A stretch of 54,472 nt of DNA from Coemansia sp. RSA 1804 (GCA_027578815.1 JANBTH010000024.1:1-54472); one strand, 5' to 3'; counted from the stretch's first letter, positions 1 through 8,407 are shown. The notes: a model not told the origin generated them from the letters alone. A program made the numbers and translations.

Positions 1-1
1 C

Positions 2-2122
2 TTCTTCGCGTCGATCTACACGCCCGACTCGTATCCCGGCGACGACGGCGCGTGGGAGCGCAGCCGCCGCGAGATGGGCCAGCAGCTGCGCGCGCTGACC
101 AAGCCGCGCAGCCTCGACAAGCTGGGCTACTACACGCGCATGGTGCGGTTCGGCCTCGAGCACCGCGGCTCGTACCTGCAGCCCGACGACTCGGCCGGCG
201 GCGGCGGATTCGCGGCGGCCGCCTCTGCTGCTGCCGCGGCGGTGCGCGACGAGGATGCACCGCGCTACTACTTCCGGCCCAACGTCGGGCGCACCACGCC
301 CGGGTTCGACGGCGTCTCCGCCGCGGCTGCGGCCAGCGCCTTCTTCCGCGCCGCGCAGCCGTACACGCGGCCCGAGCCCAGCAGCCAGGGCAGCGGCGGC
401 GGCGGCGGGGTCGGCAACTCCGCCGTCGTCTGCCGCGCGCCCGAGGACCGCACCGCCAGCCTCTCGCTCGCGCGCCAGCTGGTGGTGGCCGGCCCGTCGG
501 CGGCCTGGGTGTGCACGCACAACGCCGCCGCCTACGCGATGGCCGGCGCGGCGCGGCTGGCGGCCGTGTGGGCGCTGGTTGCCAGCCTGGTGGATGAGCA
601 GTCGGGCCAGTTGCAGCCAGCAGCGGCAGCATCCGTGGGCTCGCCGTGGTCTGCGCATCCGCCCGTGCTTGCCTGGCTCGCCGCCGTGCTCCGCCGCCTC
701 GAGCGCCGCGGCGACGCGCAGACGCTTGCGCTGCTCGCCTGTGTGCTGGCGCCGGTGCTGGCGGTCTCCGCGGACCCGAGCCGAGCCGAGCCGGCGGATC
801 TTAGCGGCGGCGGCGGCATTGAGCGCGCCGTCGACGACCAGAAGCCTGTGCTGCCGCCGATGCTGACGCCGCCGATTGATCCCGCCGCCGACGATTCCGG
901 CGAGATCGAGCGGCTGATGGCCGAGGGAATGGGCAGCGGCGTCATTGGCGATGCGAGCCGCGAGCCCACGCCTGCCGCCAGCTCGCCCGCCAGTCCCAGT
1001 GCCGAAGCAGCGGACGGTGCTGCGCCGGGATCCGCCAGCGCCTCTGCTGCCTCTGCTGCTGCTGCCTCGGATGCGCCCAACGATGCCGCCGACGATGCTG
1101 ACGACGGCAATATCTGGCGCCGCCTGCGGTCCAATGTGCTTGGCCGGGTGCAGCCGCCGCCCACCAAGCAGCCGCCAGCCGTCGCAGTAGCCGAGACTGC
1201 TGCTGCTGCTGCTGCCGATGCCTCTGCTGCTGCAGCATCTGAAGCCATTGCTGCTGCTGCTTCCTCATCCGACACTCCGCTGCCTCCCGCACACCAGCGC
1301 CCACGCCGCGCAGCCGTGGCCGCTCCCGATGCCGTGGTGGGCCCGCTGGCAACCAGCAGCGCGACGCGCGGCGTGCAAGCTTCGTATTCGCGCAGCAAGC
1401 GGCTGTTCGAGCGGCGCCACACGCGCGTCGCGATGCGCCGGGACCCGGGCGGTCTGGCGTCGGCCGACCTGCGGCTGCAGACCGCATACCTGGACCACTG
1501 GAAGCTTGTGTACGCGCGGGTTCTGTATCGCTGGGGAATGGACGCGAAGGCCGCCGAAATCGTCTCCTGCGTCGCCGACCCGTCGCTGCGCGCGCTGCTC
1601 CGCGACATGTACTTCCAGCCGTCGCTTGCCGCCGACGACGCGGCTGGGATCCGGCCAGCACCTGCCGGCGGACTCTCCGCGTATCCGCCAACGCGCAGCG
1701 GCCGGATCCGCAAGCACCACCACCAGCTGGTCTGTGCGTGGTGCGCGGAGTTCGTTCGCGGCCGCGCGCTCGTCTGCCACGCCTGCGGCCACGGCGGGCA
1801 CAAGGACCACATGCTGCGCTGGTTCCGCGGTGCGCGCGCGCGCCTGAGCCGCTGCGGTCTGGCCGAGTCGTCGCCGCCGGCCAACGCCTTGCTTGACAGC
1901 GACGACGACGCCGCTGGGCGCGGCCTCTCGCTTGCTTCGCTCCACGAGTTCTCCTCCGGCCTGGCGCTCCACCACGCCTTCGACAGCGCCAGCAGCGACA
2001 GCGATGAGGACGGCGATGCGGCGGCCGCTGTGCGTGCCGGGATGATGCCCGACGGCGCGCCCACGTGTCCCGCGGGCTGCGGCTGCAACTGCCTGTTCGA
2101 GTCGCAGAAGCTGTTTCAGTAG
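2..2122 (+). CDS. WDR59: WDR59/SEA3-like GATOR2 (SEA complex) subunit, C-terminal part
   Basis: The reading frame is open from the left edge, so the N-terminal part (WD40 propeller in this family) lies outside the window. What remains resembles the WDR59 C-terminal half: an alpha-solenoid stretch (AAVWALVASLVDEQSG, then SPWSAHPP and RRGDAQTLALLACVLAP) matching the WDR59 region before its RING, and a terminal zinc module CAWCAEFV...CHACGHGGHKDHM...CPAGCGCNC. CGHGGH followed by CPxGCGCxC is typical of WDR59. Known family role: GATOR2/SEACAT, an activator of TORC1 at the vacuole/lysosome in response to amino acids. Odd features are long Ala/Ser/Asp-rich insertions (about residues 280-440) with GCT/GCC repeats. 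It is convergent with the YbaK-domain gene, about 100 nt away. Identification is strong; the true gene length is unknown. Confidence 0.85.
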   Translation, partial: FFASIYTPDSYPGDDGAWERSRREMGQQLRALTKPRSLDKLGYYTRMVRFGLEHRGSYLQPDDSAGGGGFAAAASAAAAAVRDEDAPRYYFRPNVGRTTPGFDGVSAAAAASAFFRAAQPYTRPEPSSQGSGGGGGVGNSAVVCRAPEDRTASLSLARQLVVAGPSAAWVCTHNAAAYAMAGAARLAAVWALVASLVDEQSGQLQPAAAASVGSPWSAHPPVLAWLAAVLRRLERRGDAQTLALLACVLAPVLAVSADPSRAEPADLSGGGGIERAVDDQKPVLPPMLTPPIDPAADDSGEIERLMAEGMGSGVIGDASREPTPAASSPASPSAEAADGAAPGSASASAASAAAASDAPNDAADDADDGNIWRRLRSNVLGRVQPPPTKQPPAVAVAETAAAAAADASAAAASEAIAAAASSSDTPLPPAHQRPRRAAVAAPDAVVGPLATSSATRGVQASYSRSKRLFERRHTRVAMRRDPGGLASADLRLQTAYLDHWKLVYARVLYRWGMDAKAAEIVSCVADPSLRALLRDMYFQPSLAADDAAGIRPAPAGGLSAYPPTRSGRIRKHHHQLVCAWCAEFVRGRALVCHACGHGGHKDHMLRWFRGARARLSRCGLAESSPPANALLDSDDDAAGRGLSLASLHEFSSGLALHHAFDSASSDSDEDGDAAAAVRAGMMPDGAPTCPAGCGCNCLFESQKLFQ

Positions 2123-2225
2123 TAGTTTTTTCATATTGTTATTGTTATTCGATTATTCCAAGGAACGTGAACAATGTGGCCCCATCAATGTAAAGACCAC
2201 TACCTACACTCTCTGTGTTCTGCTC

Positions 2226-2990
2226 TTACGCTTGAATCGGGCTGGAGACGTCTGCCACGATGCATCCGGCTGCCGCGACCAGTGCGGCCACCGGGACCGC
2301 CATCTTGTAGTCGACGTCGCCGGCGCCCAGCCAGATCACGGGGGGCCGCAGCCCGGCGATCGCCGCACTGACCACAACCGGCACGCCGCGCACGGGCCAC
2401 CCGATCGGCGCCACGCCGTTGTGCCCAAACCCGGTCAGTGCGCAGGCGGCCCGCTCGTCGGCCAGCCGGAAGTTGAACCGCTTCCTGGAAACAGGCTGCG
2501 GGTATCCGCCCGTTCTGCCGTTCACCGCGTCCACTAGCGCCTGGGTGCTGATCGTGTGCGTGTACTGCACCACCACACACACGTACTTTTCTGCTTGCTC
2601 GGCCTCAGCACTGTTGTTGTTGCTGTTGCTACGCCAGCGCGTGTTTGCCAGCACGACCGTTTTGCACATGTGCTCGGCGCTAGGTGCCCCCACGCTCAGC
2701 GCGCGCTCGTACAGCGGCCAGCTGTAGTAGGTGCGCGGTACGCGGTAGATCCGGGCTGTTGTGCGCAGCCCGAGCGCAGTCAACGCCAGCACCACGCGGT
2801 TCACTCCGGCGGGAACCTCCGGGTTATTTCCATCTTCTTCCTCGGCTGCTGCTGCTTCGCTGGCTGCCTGCTCCGCAAACCACTCCATGTACAGCGCGCT
2901 TATCTGCTCGAGTTCCAGAACCCCTGAGATCCGCCTGCCGATCGCAAGCAGGCTGCTGATTTGATCTGATTCGGCCGTGCCCTTCGCCAT
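2226..2990 (-). CDS. YbaK/prolyl-tRNA-synthetase-associated domain protein (putative aminoacyl-tRNA deacylase)
   Basis: A 254-residue protein. The N-terminal third is helical with a Glu/Ala-rich linker. The rest reads as a YbaK/ProRS-associated domain: CKTVVLANT carries the lysine typical of the YbaK active site, VCVVVQYT is a core strand, and LTGFGHNGVAPIGWP is the glycine-rich substrate loop seen in eukaryotic stand-alone members. Family role: hydrolysis of mischarged aminoacyl-tRNA in trans. The start at 2990 is the first ATG of the frame. The upstream 512 bp is shared with the divergent MGST gene. No organelle-targeting peptide is obvious. Substrate specificity cannot be read from the sequence. 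Confidence 0.75.
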   Translation of the reverse strand: MAKGTAESDQISSLLAIGRRISGVLELEQISALYMEWFAEQAASEAAAAEEEDGNNPEVPAGVNRVVLALTALGLRTTARIYRVPRTYYSWPLYERALSVGAPSAEHMCKTVVLANTRWRSNSNNNSAEAEQAEKYVCVVVQYTHTISTQALVDAVNGRTGGYPQPVSRKRFNFRLADERAACALTGFGHNGVAPIGWPVRGVPVVVSAAIAGLRPPVIWLGAGDVDYKMAVPVAALVAAAGCIVADVSSPIQA

Positions 2991-3502
2991 ATGCCCGTAA
3001 AAACAAGTATAATAGAATATTCAACAGATACACTGCAGACTATGCAGATCCTTCATAACCTACTCTCGCTGGTTCTATGGAAACGTACCGCAACCTTCCC
3101 GTTTCTACATATGGGTTAGAGAGCTTATCTCCTTTTTTTAATTGCGGACGGTGTACGGGATTTCCTTGGTGTTTTTTTTCCGTGTTCGTGTATGTTATTA
3201 TTTTATCTTCGGCTTTTTTTTTGGTGCAATCCCTTTCCTCCCCTGAAACAGCGACGATAATGTTCAGTTCAGTTTTTTTTGCTAAGAAATTGCCACCCAT
3301 TTCCCCCTTTTCCCCCCTCTTCCTCCTTTCACGGAGCACAAGCATAAATACCAATCCGTTCGTTATCCTCTCACTCCTCTCACCCTTTTTTCCTCCTTTC
3401 TCTTTTCACCTTCACCATATCCACTATACTTCATATCTTCTTTTTTTGAAAAACCATCTTATACTACTCGTAACAGCGCAGAAAGAAACGAAAGAAACCA
3501 AA
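2991..3502. promoter_or_regulatory. divergent promoter between YbaK-domain gene and U1 MGST gene
   Basis: There is no credible gene here. The stretch nearest the MGST start is strongly pyrimidine-rich (3290-3440), as is common in fungal promoters. A TATA-like GCATAAATA at 3342-3350 lies about 160 nt before the MGST ATG, near the position of similar elements in the other MGST copies. A methionine codon upstream in frame at 3077 would add 142 Phe/Ser-rich residues absent from every paralogue, so I reject it as the start. Confidence 0.5.
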
Positions 3503-3949
3503 ATGGCCATCGTCATTGGATCAAACTTCGGATACACCGTCATCGCGGCCGTCGGCATCACGCTGCAGTGCTTCGCAACAGCCATGGGCGTGAACGGCGC
3601 GCGCAAGAAGTACAACGTGAAGTTCCCCGACAACGGCGGCGGCAGGTACTCGGACAAACTGTCTGACGAGGACTGGGTTGCGTTCAACAACATCAAGCGC
3701 ACAAGCGACAATTACCTGGAGCAGGTCGGAATGGTGCTGGTTGCTCTGGTTCTTGCTGGCCTGTACCAGCCCAAACTGGCCGCCTCGTTTGGCGCTACTT
3801 ACATGCTCGGTCGGTTTGCTTATGCCCGTGGTTACGTTGCTGGTGGTGCTGATAGGCGTATCTATGGCGCTCCGGTCATGGGTGTTAGCTTCCTTGCCAT
3901 GGTTATCACTGCTGGCTACAACGCTGTTACCACCACCATTCTTGCTTGA
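3503..3949 (+). CDS. MGST3-like microsomal glutathione S-transferase (MAPEG), copy U1
   Basis: A 148-residue integral membrane protein of the MAPEG superfamily, closest in layout to MGST3 (glutathione transferase/peroxidase of ER or outer mitochondrial membrane). Four hydrophobic segments lie near residues 8-28, 75-95, 92-112 and 123-146. Family landmarks are ARKKYNV (33-39, cf. human ARKKYKV), FNNIKRTSDNYLE (61-73, cf. FNCIQRAHQNTLE, with the Asn and Glu kept) and GRFAYARGY (103-111). The start follows AAACCAAA, and all paralogues begin MAIVIGSNFGYT or nearly so. It differs from the U2 protein at 12 of 148 positions, with residues 42-98 identical. An AATAAA lies at 3988-3993. Confidence 0.9.
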   Translation: MAIVIGSNFGYTVIAAVGITLQCFATAMGVNGARKKYNVKFPDNGGGRYSDKLSDEDWVAFNNIKRTSDNYLEQVGMVLVALVLAGLYQPKLAASFGATYMLGRFAYARGYVAGGADRRIYGAPVMGVSFLAMVITAGYNAVTTTILA

Positions 3950-4701
3950 TTGCTTTTCTGGTTTGTTGAGATGAAGAATTAAATATGAATAAAATGAAAA
4001 TAGCATCTGTCCCCAGAGTAGAAAACGCTGTGTAGACTTACAAATAGAACCAAAGCTCCCAATGTTGTGCCCACCAGCCAATGTGTTAATCGGGATTAGA
4101 TAACACTAATCGAATCTAATGGCGGGATAACCAAACAAATCTCAGATGACAAGCCATATATGATCTCATATTTTCTTATTTTTACTACACAACTATAAAC
4201 AAATGGCAATTTAATTAATTGAAATTAATATACATATTGAGTGGAAATATTAGTGAACAAGAAAAAGAATTGGAATTTGTTTCTGGCACACACATAAAAA
4301 AGGCACAATCCTCTCCCCTCCCTCTCCACTTGCCGTCAGAAATTCAAACATCGGCATTTTTCTTCTCCAGCCCCATTAAGCAATACAACAATATGTTGCT
4401 CAGAGCAATGAGTGAGGACCTGAGATCAGCGACTAATGTCAATCAGCTCTGATAATGATACGCGACTCTGTATCATGAGTAATGATTTGTGATCGGTGCC
4501 TGACACTTAACATCCCCACAAAGGATAATAAGAATGTTATAAGCTGTATCGGACAATGAGCGCCAACGTATAAAAGCCGCGGCTTGTCCTGAATAGTAGT
4601 TTGATAGGTTTCCTTATAGTAAATAACATACTTTTTATATTCCACTTGAAACCCCATTGAAACAAATATTTACCAGCTAGTAAAGTTGGATTACCTTCAC
4701 C
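3950..4701 (+). promoter_or_regulatory. U1 shared spacer plus U1-specific insertion upstream of the zinc microprotein
   Basis: From about 4008 to 4394 the spacer is homologous to U2 (7260-7655) and, inverted, to U4 (28548-28925). It holds a palindrome-like TTAATCGGGATTAG at 4086-4099 and the block ACAAGCCATATATGATCTC. Between about 4391 and 4662 U1 carries some 270 bp absent from U2. This extra DNA includes a good TATA box, TATAAAAG at 4569-4576, exactly 133 nt upstream of the microprotein ATG. Homology resumes at ATATTTACCAGCTAGTAAAG. Confidence 0.6.
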
Positions 4702-4857
4702 ATGCCATCTAATGATAAAGATTCTTCCGAAATCATGTACAGGTATAGTTGCGAATGTCCAACCGGTTTTTATTTAAGAAAACCATTGAAAGATTTATAT
4801 TGTACTGAATGCAATACAGTAAAGAAAGTAAAAATAGTTGAGTATCCATTTCTGTAG
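4702..4857 (+). CDS. CxC...CxxC zinc-finger microprotein, U1 copy (51 aa)
   Basis: A 51-codon ORF. The pattern is YRYSCECPTGF, a short basic linker, then DLYCTECNTVKKVKIVEYPF: C17-x-C19 and C34-x2-C37, followed by a beta-strand-like hydrophobic tail. This spacing recalls CSL-type zinc fingers (DPH3/Kti11: CxC...CxxC then a short strand), but it is shorter and lacks the family's CGD motif. The start context CTTCACCATGCC and the preceding leader (ATATTTACCAGCTAGTAAAG) are conserved in U2 and U4 homologues, which is the main support that this is a gene. A function is not known. It sits 752 nt downstream of the U1 MGST gene on the same strand. Confidence 0.55.
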   Translation: MPSNDKDSSEIMYRYSCECPTGFYLRKPLKDLYCTECNTVKKVKIVEYPFL

Positions 4858-5887
4858 CAGCAGACAATATTAGTAATGCCAAGCAGGGTTAATGAGCATT
4901 TGAAGCTTGTTACCCTGCTGGCTTCCAATCAGCAGAAATACAACAGGAAAGTTTATCAGCTAATTAATAGCTTATTTCTGAAACTTATCTGAATCCAAAT
5001 CAGCACTAATGGCTTGTGCAACACCTAGAGTCCCCATATTGGTGCACAAGCTATATAACAGGCCAAGCAACTATGAAAACAAAGCAAGCCTTTTTATTGG
5101 CAGTTATTCATAGGATTGCAGGGTTTATAATATTGTCTTTGTTGTTATTTACATTGAAAACATTATGCTTGTGGTTCCAATTAGCTCTCAGACAAATGGC
5201 AGTTTTAAGTCCTTTCAATGTTTTTATTTCAATGCTAACTTAGATAATTTTTATATACCAAACACACTTACATAAGAAGTAAGAAATACTGTCTAATGTT
5301 CTTAAACCCTATACTGTCCAGAAAGTAAAGAACGGTCTGCCCGGCTAGTTTAATAAACATATTGAAAGCTGAATTCAATGCAATGAGCAATTTGGATTCT
5401 GCAATAATTTGCAATAATTTTCGGATTTATTGATATCGTTTCGAATAAAGTATATTGGCTATGGACATGTTAAATAAAAAAACAATATCTTTATCAATTA
5501 TTCATTGGTTTTTTGTTCATTATTAATATATAGTTATTTCTATGCTTTAGCACATGTAGGAAACTCATTTGTTGGTAATCAATGAAAGACACATCTGATC
5601 ATCAAGTCTCAGGGAGTTCTGGACTTTCAGCTGTTAAAACAAGATATTGGCATGTCGTCATTGTTACTCAATTCGACCATATGATCAAATAAAATGGATG
5701 TGTGCAATATTGAAGGAAAATGCAAATTCAAACGCGTTTGATAGTGCCTTGCTATTTGGTATAAAACCATTTGTGTTTGCTTGCTCAATAATGGAATGAA
5801 ATTCCAAGTATTCAGAGAATTGAGGTCATAAATATCAATATATAATTTTATACCACATACATACCCAATTTCTATCCATTAAAGATA
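4858..5887. other. U1 spacer with degraded homology to U2 and U4
   Basis: AT-rich. The part around 5290-5410 is recognisably related to the U2 region around 8150-8260 (shared AAGTAAAGAA, GGATTCAATGCAATGAGCAA-like text), but U1 has stops where U2 keeps an 87-codon frame. From 5590 the near-identical direct repeat begins. I see no convincing gene before 5888. Confidence 0.45.
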
Positions 5888-6235
5888 ATGTCAGCCACCG
5901 GACATCAGCCTTCAAGAGGTGCTTCCACTAGCGCTTCTTCGTCATCTTCATCTGGAAGAACCTCAACAAGGGCACCTAATGCACAGCCTAATGTGAAAAG
6001 ACAGACAACTAGAACCAAAATACCTGGTCTACCAAGAGGTGAAGGAGTGCTAGGTCAAAAATCGTAGAATGCCCAAGAAATAATTTGCAAAGATGAGAAT
6101 AGCTGCATAGAACATGCCGTTGTTTATTGAAATGCATGAATGGATAGGGAAAACGAGAGCTGAAATAACGAACCCCTTAAAAAGAAGAGTAGGTTCAGTT
6201 CTGGCAGGGAAATAAAGCCATAAACCAAAGACACA
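5590..6235 (+). repeat. direct repeat, copy 1 (about 645 bp, pairs with 8641-9286)
   Basis: Nearly identical to 8641-9286 at a constant offset of 3051 bp. It begins CACATCTGATCATCAAGTC and contains the 59-residue microprotein frame and its 5' region. The visible differences are few: one synonymous change in the ORF and a short run just upstream of the ATG. The high identity of non-coding parts implies recent duplication or gene conversion. Confidence 0.9.
5888..6067 (+). CDS. Ser/Thr/Arg-rich 59-aa microprotein, U1 copy
   Basis: A 59-residue frame: MSATGHQPSRGASTSAS, a serine run, SGRTSTRAPNAQPNVKRQ, then TTRTKIPGLPRGEGVLGQKS. It is basic and predicted disordered, with no Cys or membrane segment. 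I do not recognise a family. The U2 copy encodes the identical protein, differing only by CAT/CAC for His6. Because neighbouring non-coding DNA is conserved too, identity alone does not prove translation. It could be one exon of a larger gene. Confidence 0.4.
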   Translation: MSATGHQPSRGASTSASSSSSSGRTSTRAPNAQPNVKRQTTRTKIPGLPRGEGVLGQKS

Positions 6236-6744
6236 TTGTAGATTTTTATTAGATTAGCATCAGTTTTTAAGGATACAGTGAGCTTTGTAAGAATTTTATT
6301 TATATGCACCGTTCGTATTATTGATAACAAGAAAAAGTGCAATACAAAGTAGTTGAATGATAACCAAAAAGAAAAGGGCCATGCATATGCAGAAACACGG
6401 ATGTTCCGTATCCAGAAAGATTGTCTCCTTTGTGGGGGGAGTTTCTGGAGTACCGAAGGTTTTCCAAAACAAATCCGATCTTTACAAATTCTCTTTGCAG
6501 AGGATTTATCTCGGACCAAATATCCCGCTGACAAATGTGCAGCTAGTTTGAAGAGTACTGTTCATCTTTTCTTCTTCTTTGTTTTGGATACACATAAATA
6601 TAAATAGCAAGCGCTTTTCTCATTTTTCAATTTCTTTACTTTTTCAATATTCGTTATCTGCACACAGCTATACACTTCAATCAACTTTTCTTTTTTTTTT
6701 TGCTGACCTCTTTTACGCCGGCTACCTCTTACAAACGCAGAAAA
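6068..6744 (+). promoter_or_regulatory. promoter region of U2 MGST gene
   Basis: The first part continues the direct repeat. Homology with the U3 promoter (9119-9873) goes on in diverged form, for example CAAAACAAATCCGATCTT in both. A TATA box TATAAATAG lies at 6599-6607, 146 nt before the ATG, followed by CAAGCGCTTTT, which recurs in U3. The leader from about 6640 to 6744 closely matches U3 and inverted U4, including CTACCTCTTACAAACGCAG just before the start. Confidence 0.6.
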
Positions 6745-7191
6745 ATGGCAATTGTTATTGGATCAAACTTTGGATACACCGTGCTCGCAGCCGTAGGCAT
6801 CACGCTGCAGTGCTTGGCAACAGCTATGAGTGTTACTAGTGCACGCAAGAAGTACAATGTAAATTATCCAGATAACGGCGGCGGCAGATACTCGGACAAA
6901 CTGTCTGACGAGGACTGGGTTGCGTTCAACAACATCAAGCGCACCAGCGACAATTACCTGGAGCAGGTCGGGATGGTGCTGGTTGCTCTGGTTCTTGCTG
7001 GCCTGTACCAGCCCAAGCTGGCCGCCTCGTTTGGCGCTGTGTATATAGTTGGCCGGTTTGCTTACACCCGTGGTTACGTTGCTGGTGGTGCTGATAGGCG
7101 TATCTATGGCGCTCCGGTCATGGGTGTTAGCTTCCTTGCCATGGTTATCACTGCTGGCTACAACGCTATTACCACCACCATTCTTGCTTAA
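6745..7191 (+). CDS. MGST3-like microsomal glutathione S-transferase (MAPEG), copy U2
   Basis: A 148-residue paralogue of the U1 protein, collinear from MAIVIGSNFGYTV to TTTILA. ARKKYNVNYP, FNNIKRTSDNYLE and GRFAYTRGY are intact and four hydrophobic helices are predicted, so it should be a functional MAPEG enzyme using glutathione at a membrane. The central 3661-3790 segment of U1 and 6901-7030 here are almost identical in DNA, whereas the first about 120 nt differ far more; this looks like gene conversion. A longer frame from 6700 adds residues that paralogues lack, so the start at 6745 (AGAAAAATGG) is preferred. AATAAA is at 7238-7243. Confidence 0.9.
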   Translation: MAIVIGSNFGYTVLAAVGITLQCLATAMSVTSARKKYNVNYPDNGGGRYSDKLSDEDWVAFNNIKRTSDNYLEQVGMVLVALVLAGLYQPKLAASFGAVYIVGRFAYTRGYVAGGADRRIYGAPVMGVSFLAMVITAGYNAITTTILA

Positions 7192-7685
7192 TCTTTTTTT
7201 CTGGCTTGTTTTCATAAGAAACGAAGAATGAAATATGAATAAATAGAAATAACGTCAACCCTCAGAACAGAAAACGCTGGGCTTAATTGTAAAAAAAGTC
7301 CCAAATCCTCCAATGTTGTTCATCAGCCAATGTGCTAATCGGAATTAGATAACACTAATCGAATCTAAAGACCGGATAATTAAACAAATCTCAGATGACA
7401 AGCCATATATGATCTCCACATGGTTATCTATTTTTTACTATGCAATTTTATATAAATGGAAAACCACATTTACAGAAATGAATATTCATATGAAGATTGG
7501 AAATACGAATGAGCAGGCAAAAAATAATTGGAATTTGTTTCTAGCACCCGCATATAAAAAAAAGCACAATCTTCCCCTCCCTCCCCACTTGCCATCAGAA
7601 ATTCAAACCTCAGCACTTTTCTTCGCCAGCACCATTAAGCAATACCACAATATTTACCAATTAGTAAAGCTAGATTATCATCATC
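7192..7685 (+). promoter_or_regulatory. U2 shared spacer and zinc microprotein promoter (uninterrupted form)
   Basis: This is the uninterrupted form of the spacer. The perfect inverted repeat CTAAT-CGGA-ATTAG is at 7335-7348, the block ACAAGCCATATATGATCTC follows, and TATAAAAAA starts at 7553, 133 nt before the microprotein ATG. The leader ATTAAGCAATACCACAATAT then runs straight into ATTTACCAATTAGTAAAGCTAG with none of the extra DNA seen in U1 and U4. Confidence 0.6.
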
Positions 7686-7877
7686 ATGGGATTATCTTCA
7701 TTTCTTAAGAAAGAAAAGGGATCTGGCTCAAATACACAACAAAGCTCAAGTGGAGAATGTGCATATGAATACAGGTATGGATGTTCAGATAATGTAATTA
7801 GACTTGAAAAACGTGTTTCACCAGATTTTTCGTGTCCTAATTGCGGTTCCTCAGTTTCTGAAAAAAATTCAACCTAA
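7686..7877 (+). CDS. Cys-rich zinc-finger-like microprotein, U2 copy (63 aa)
   Basis: A 63-residue relative of the U4 protein: both have a basic N-terminus followed by SGSN..QSS, then Y-x-Y-x-C. Cysteines are C25, C33, C49 and C52; the CxC of U1 and U4 is reduced to C33-S34, so metal binding may be altered or use C25. The second half is SPDFSCPNCGSSVSEK, with CxxC kept and a shorter tail than in U4. The start lies in the conserved context GATTATCATCATCATGGG. Function unknown. Confidence 0.5.
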   Translation: MGLSSFLKKEKGSGSNTQQSSSGECAYEYRYGCSDNVIRLEKRVSPDFSCPNCGSSVSEKNST

Positions 7878-8143
7878 AAAGAATTAATATTTACCCTGGT
7901 ACACTATGATTGGTGATGCCCAGTTAAATAGAATCTTTCTGGAAACATATGAGACTGAGGAGTCTAACAATAATGCTTTTTTGCCTTTCTTTCTTAATCA
8001 AGAGTGAGTGGCTATGGCATCTTTGGCTAATTTTGGTATTTGTTCTATGCATTTTTCGGGTTTACTTGTTTTACATTCTTGGATCGTCTAATAAACTTTT
8101 ATGAACCAGAAAAACCTATATAGGAAGTAAAGAACATTTTCAA
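7878..8143. other. U2 spacer homologous to inverted U4 27.7-27.9 kb
   Basis: Non-coding by inspection. Pieces such as AAGAGTGAGTGGCTATGGCATCTTTGG match U4 in reverse orientation with many substitutions. This shows that U4 derives from the whole cassette and not from the MGST gene alone. Confidence 0.5.
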
Positions 8144-8407
8144 ATGCTTTTAAATTCTACATTATCCCTAAAATCAAAGAATGGGCTTAGCAGTCAGTTC
8201 AATGAACAAATGGAGAGTTGGATTCAATGCAATGAGCAATCGAATTTCACAACACTTTTGCAACTTTTAAAAGTTATTGCTATTTCTAACATGGGACTCA
8301 CTGATACTGAGAACATTGAAATTCCAAGTTGGATAGTTTGTCTGCAATGCAACAAAAAATATAATCTAATAGAAGAGACAGAAAAAGCAAAAGTAACTCT
8401 AATATAA
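8144..8407 (+). CDS. possible 87-aa protein with a CxxC segment (U2 only)
   Basis: An open frame of 87 codons starting MLLNSTLSLKSKNG and ending in SWIVCLQCNKKYNLIEETEK. The CLQCNKK part resembles the second half of the zinc microproteins (CTECNTV in U1, CVKCNSK in U4). The homologous DNA in U1 (about 5300-5450) and U4 (about 27530-27650) is broken by stops. So this is either a functional second member, intact only in U2, or a decaying fragment that happens to be open. Low confidence as a gene. Confidence 0.25.
   Translation: MLLNSTLSLKSKNGLSSQFNEQMESWIQCNEQSNFTTLLQLLKVIAISNMGLTDTENIEIPSWIVCLQCNKKYNLIEETEKAKVTLI

Noticed and set aside
532..2088. 518-codon minus-strand frame opposite WDR59
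   Set aside because: Antisense shadow of a GC-rich gene; Ser/Ala/Arg composition with no domain, while the plus frame has clear WDR59 motifs.
3077..3502. N-terminal extension of the U1 MGST gene
   Set aside because: Promoter-like Phe/Ser/Pro-rich translation absent from all paralogues, which start at the equivalent of 3503.
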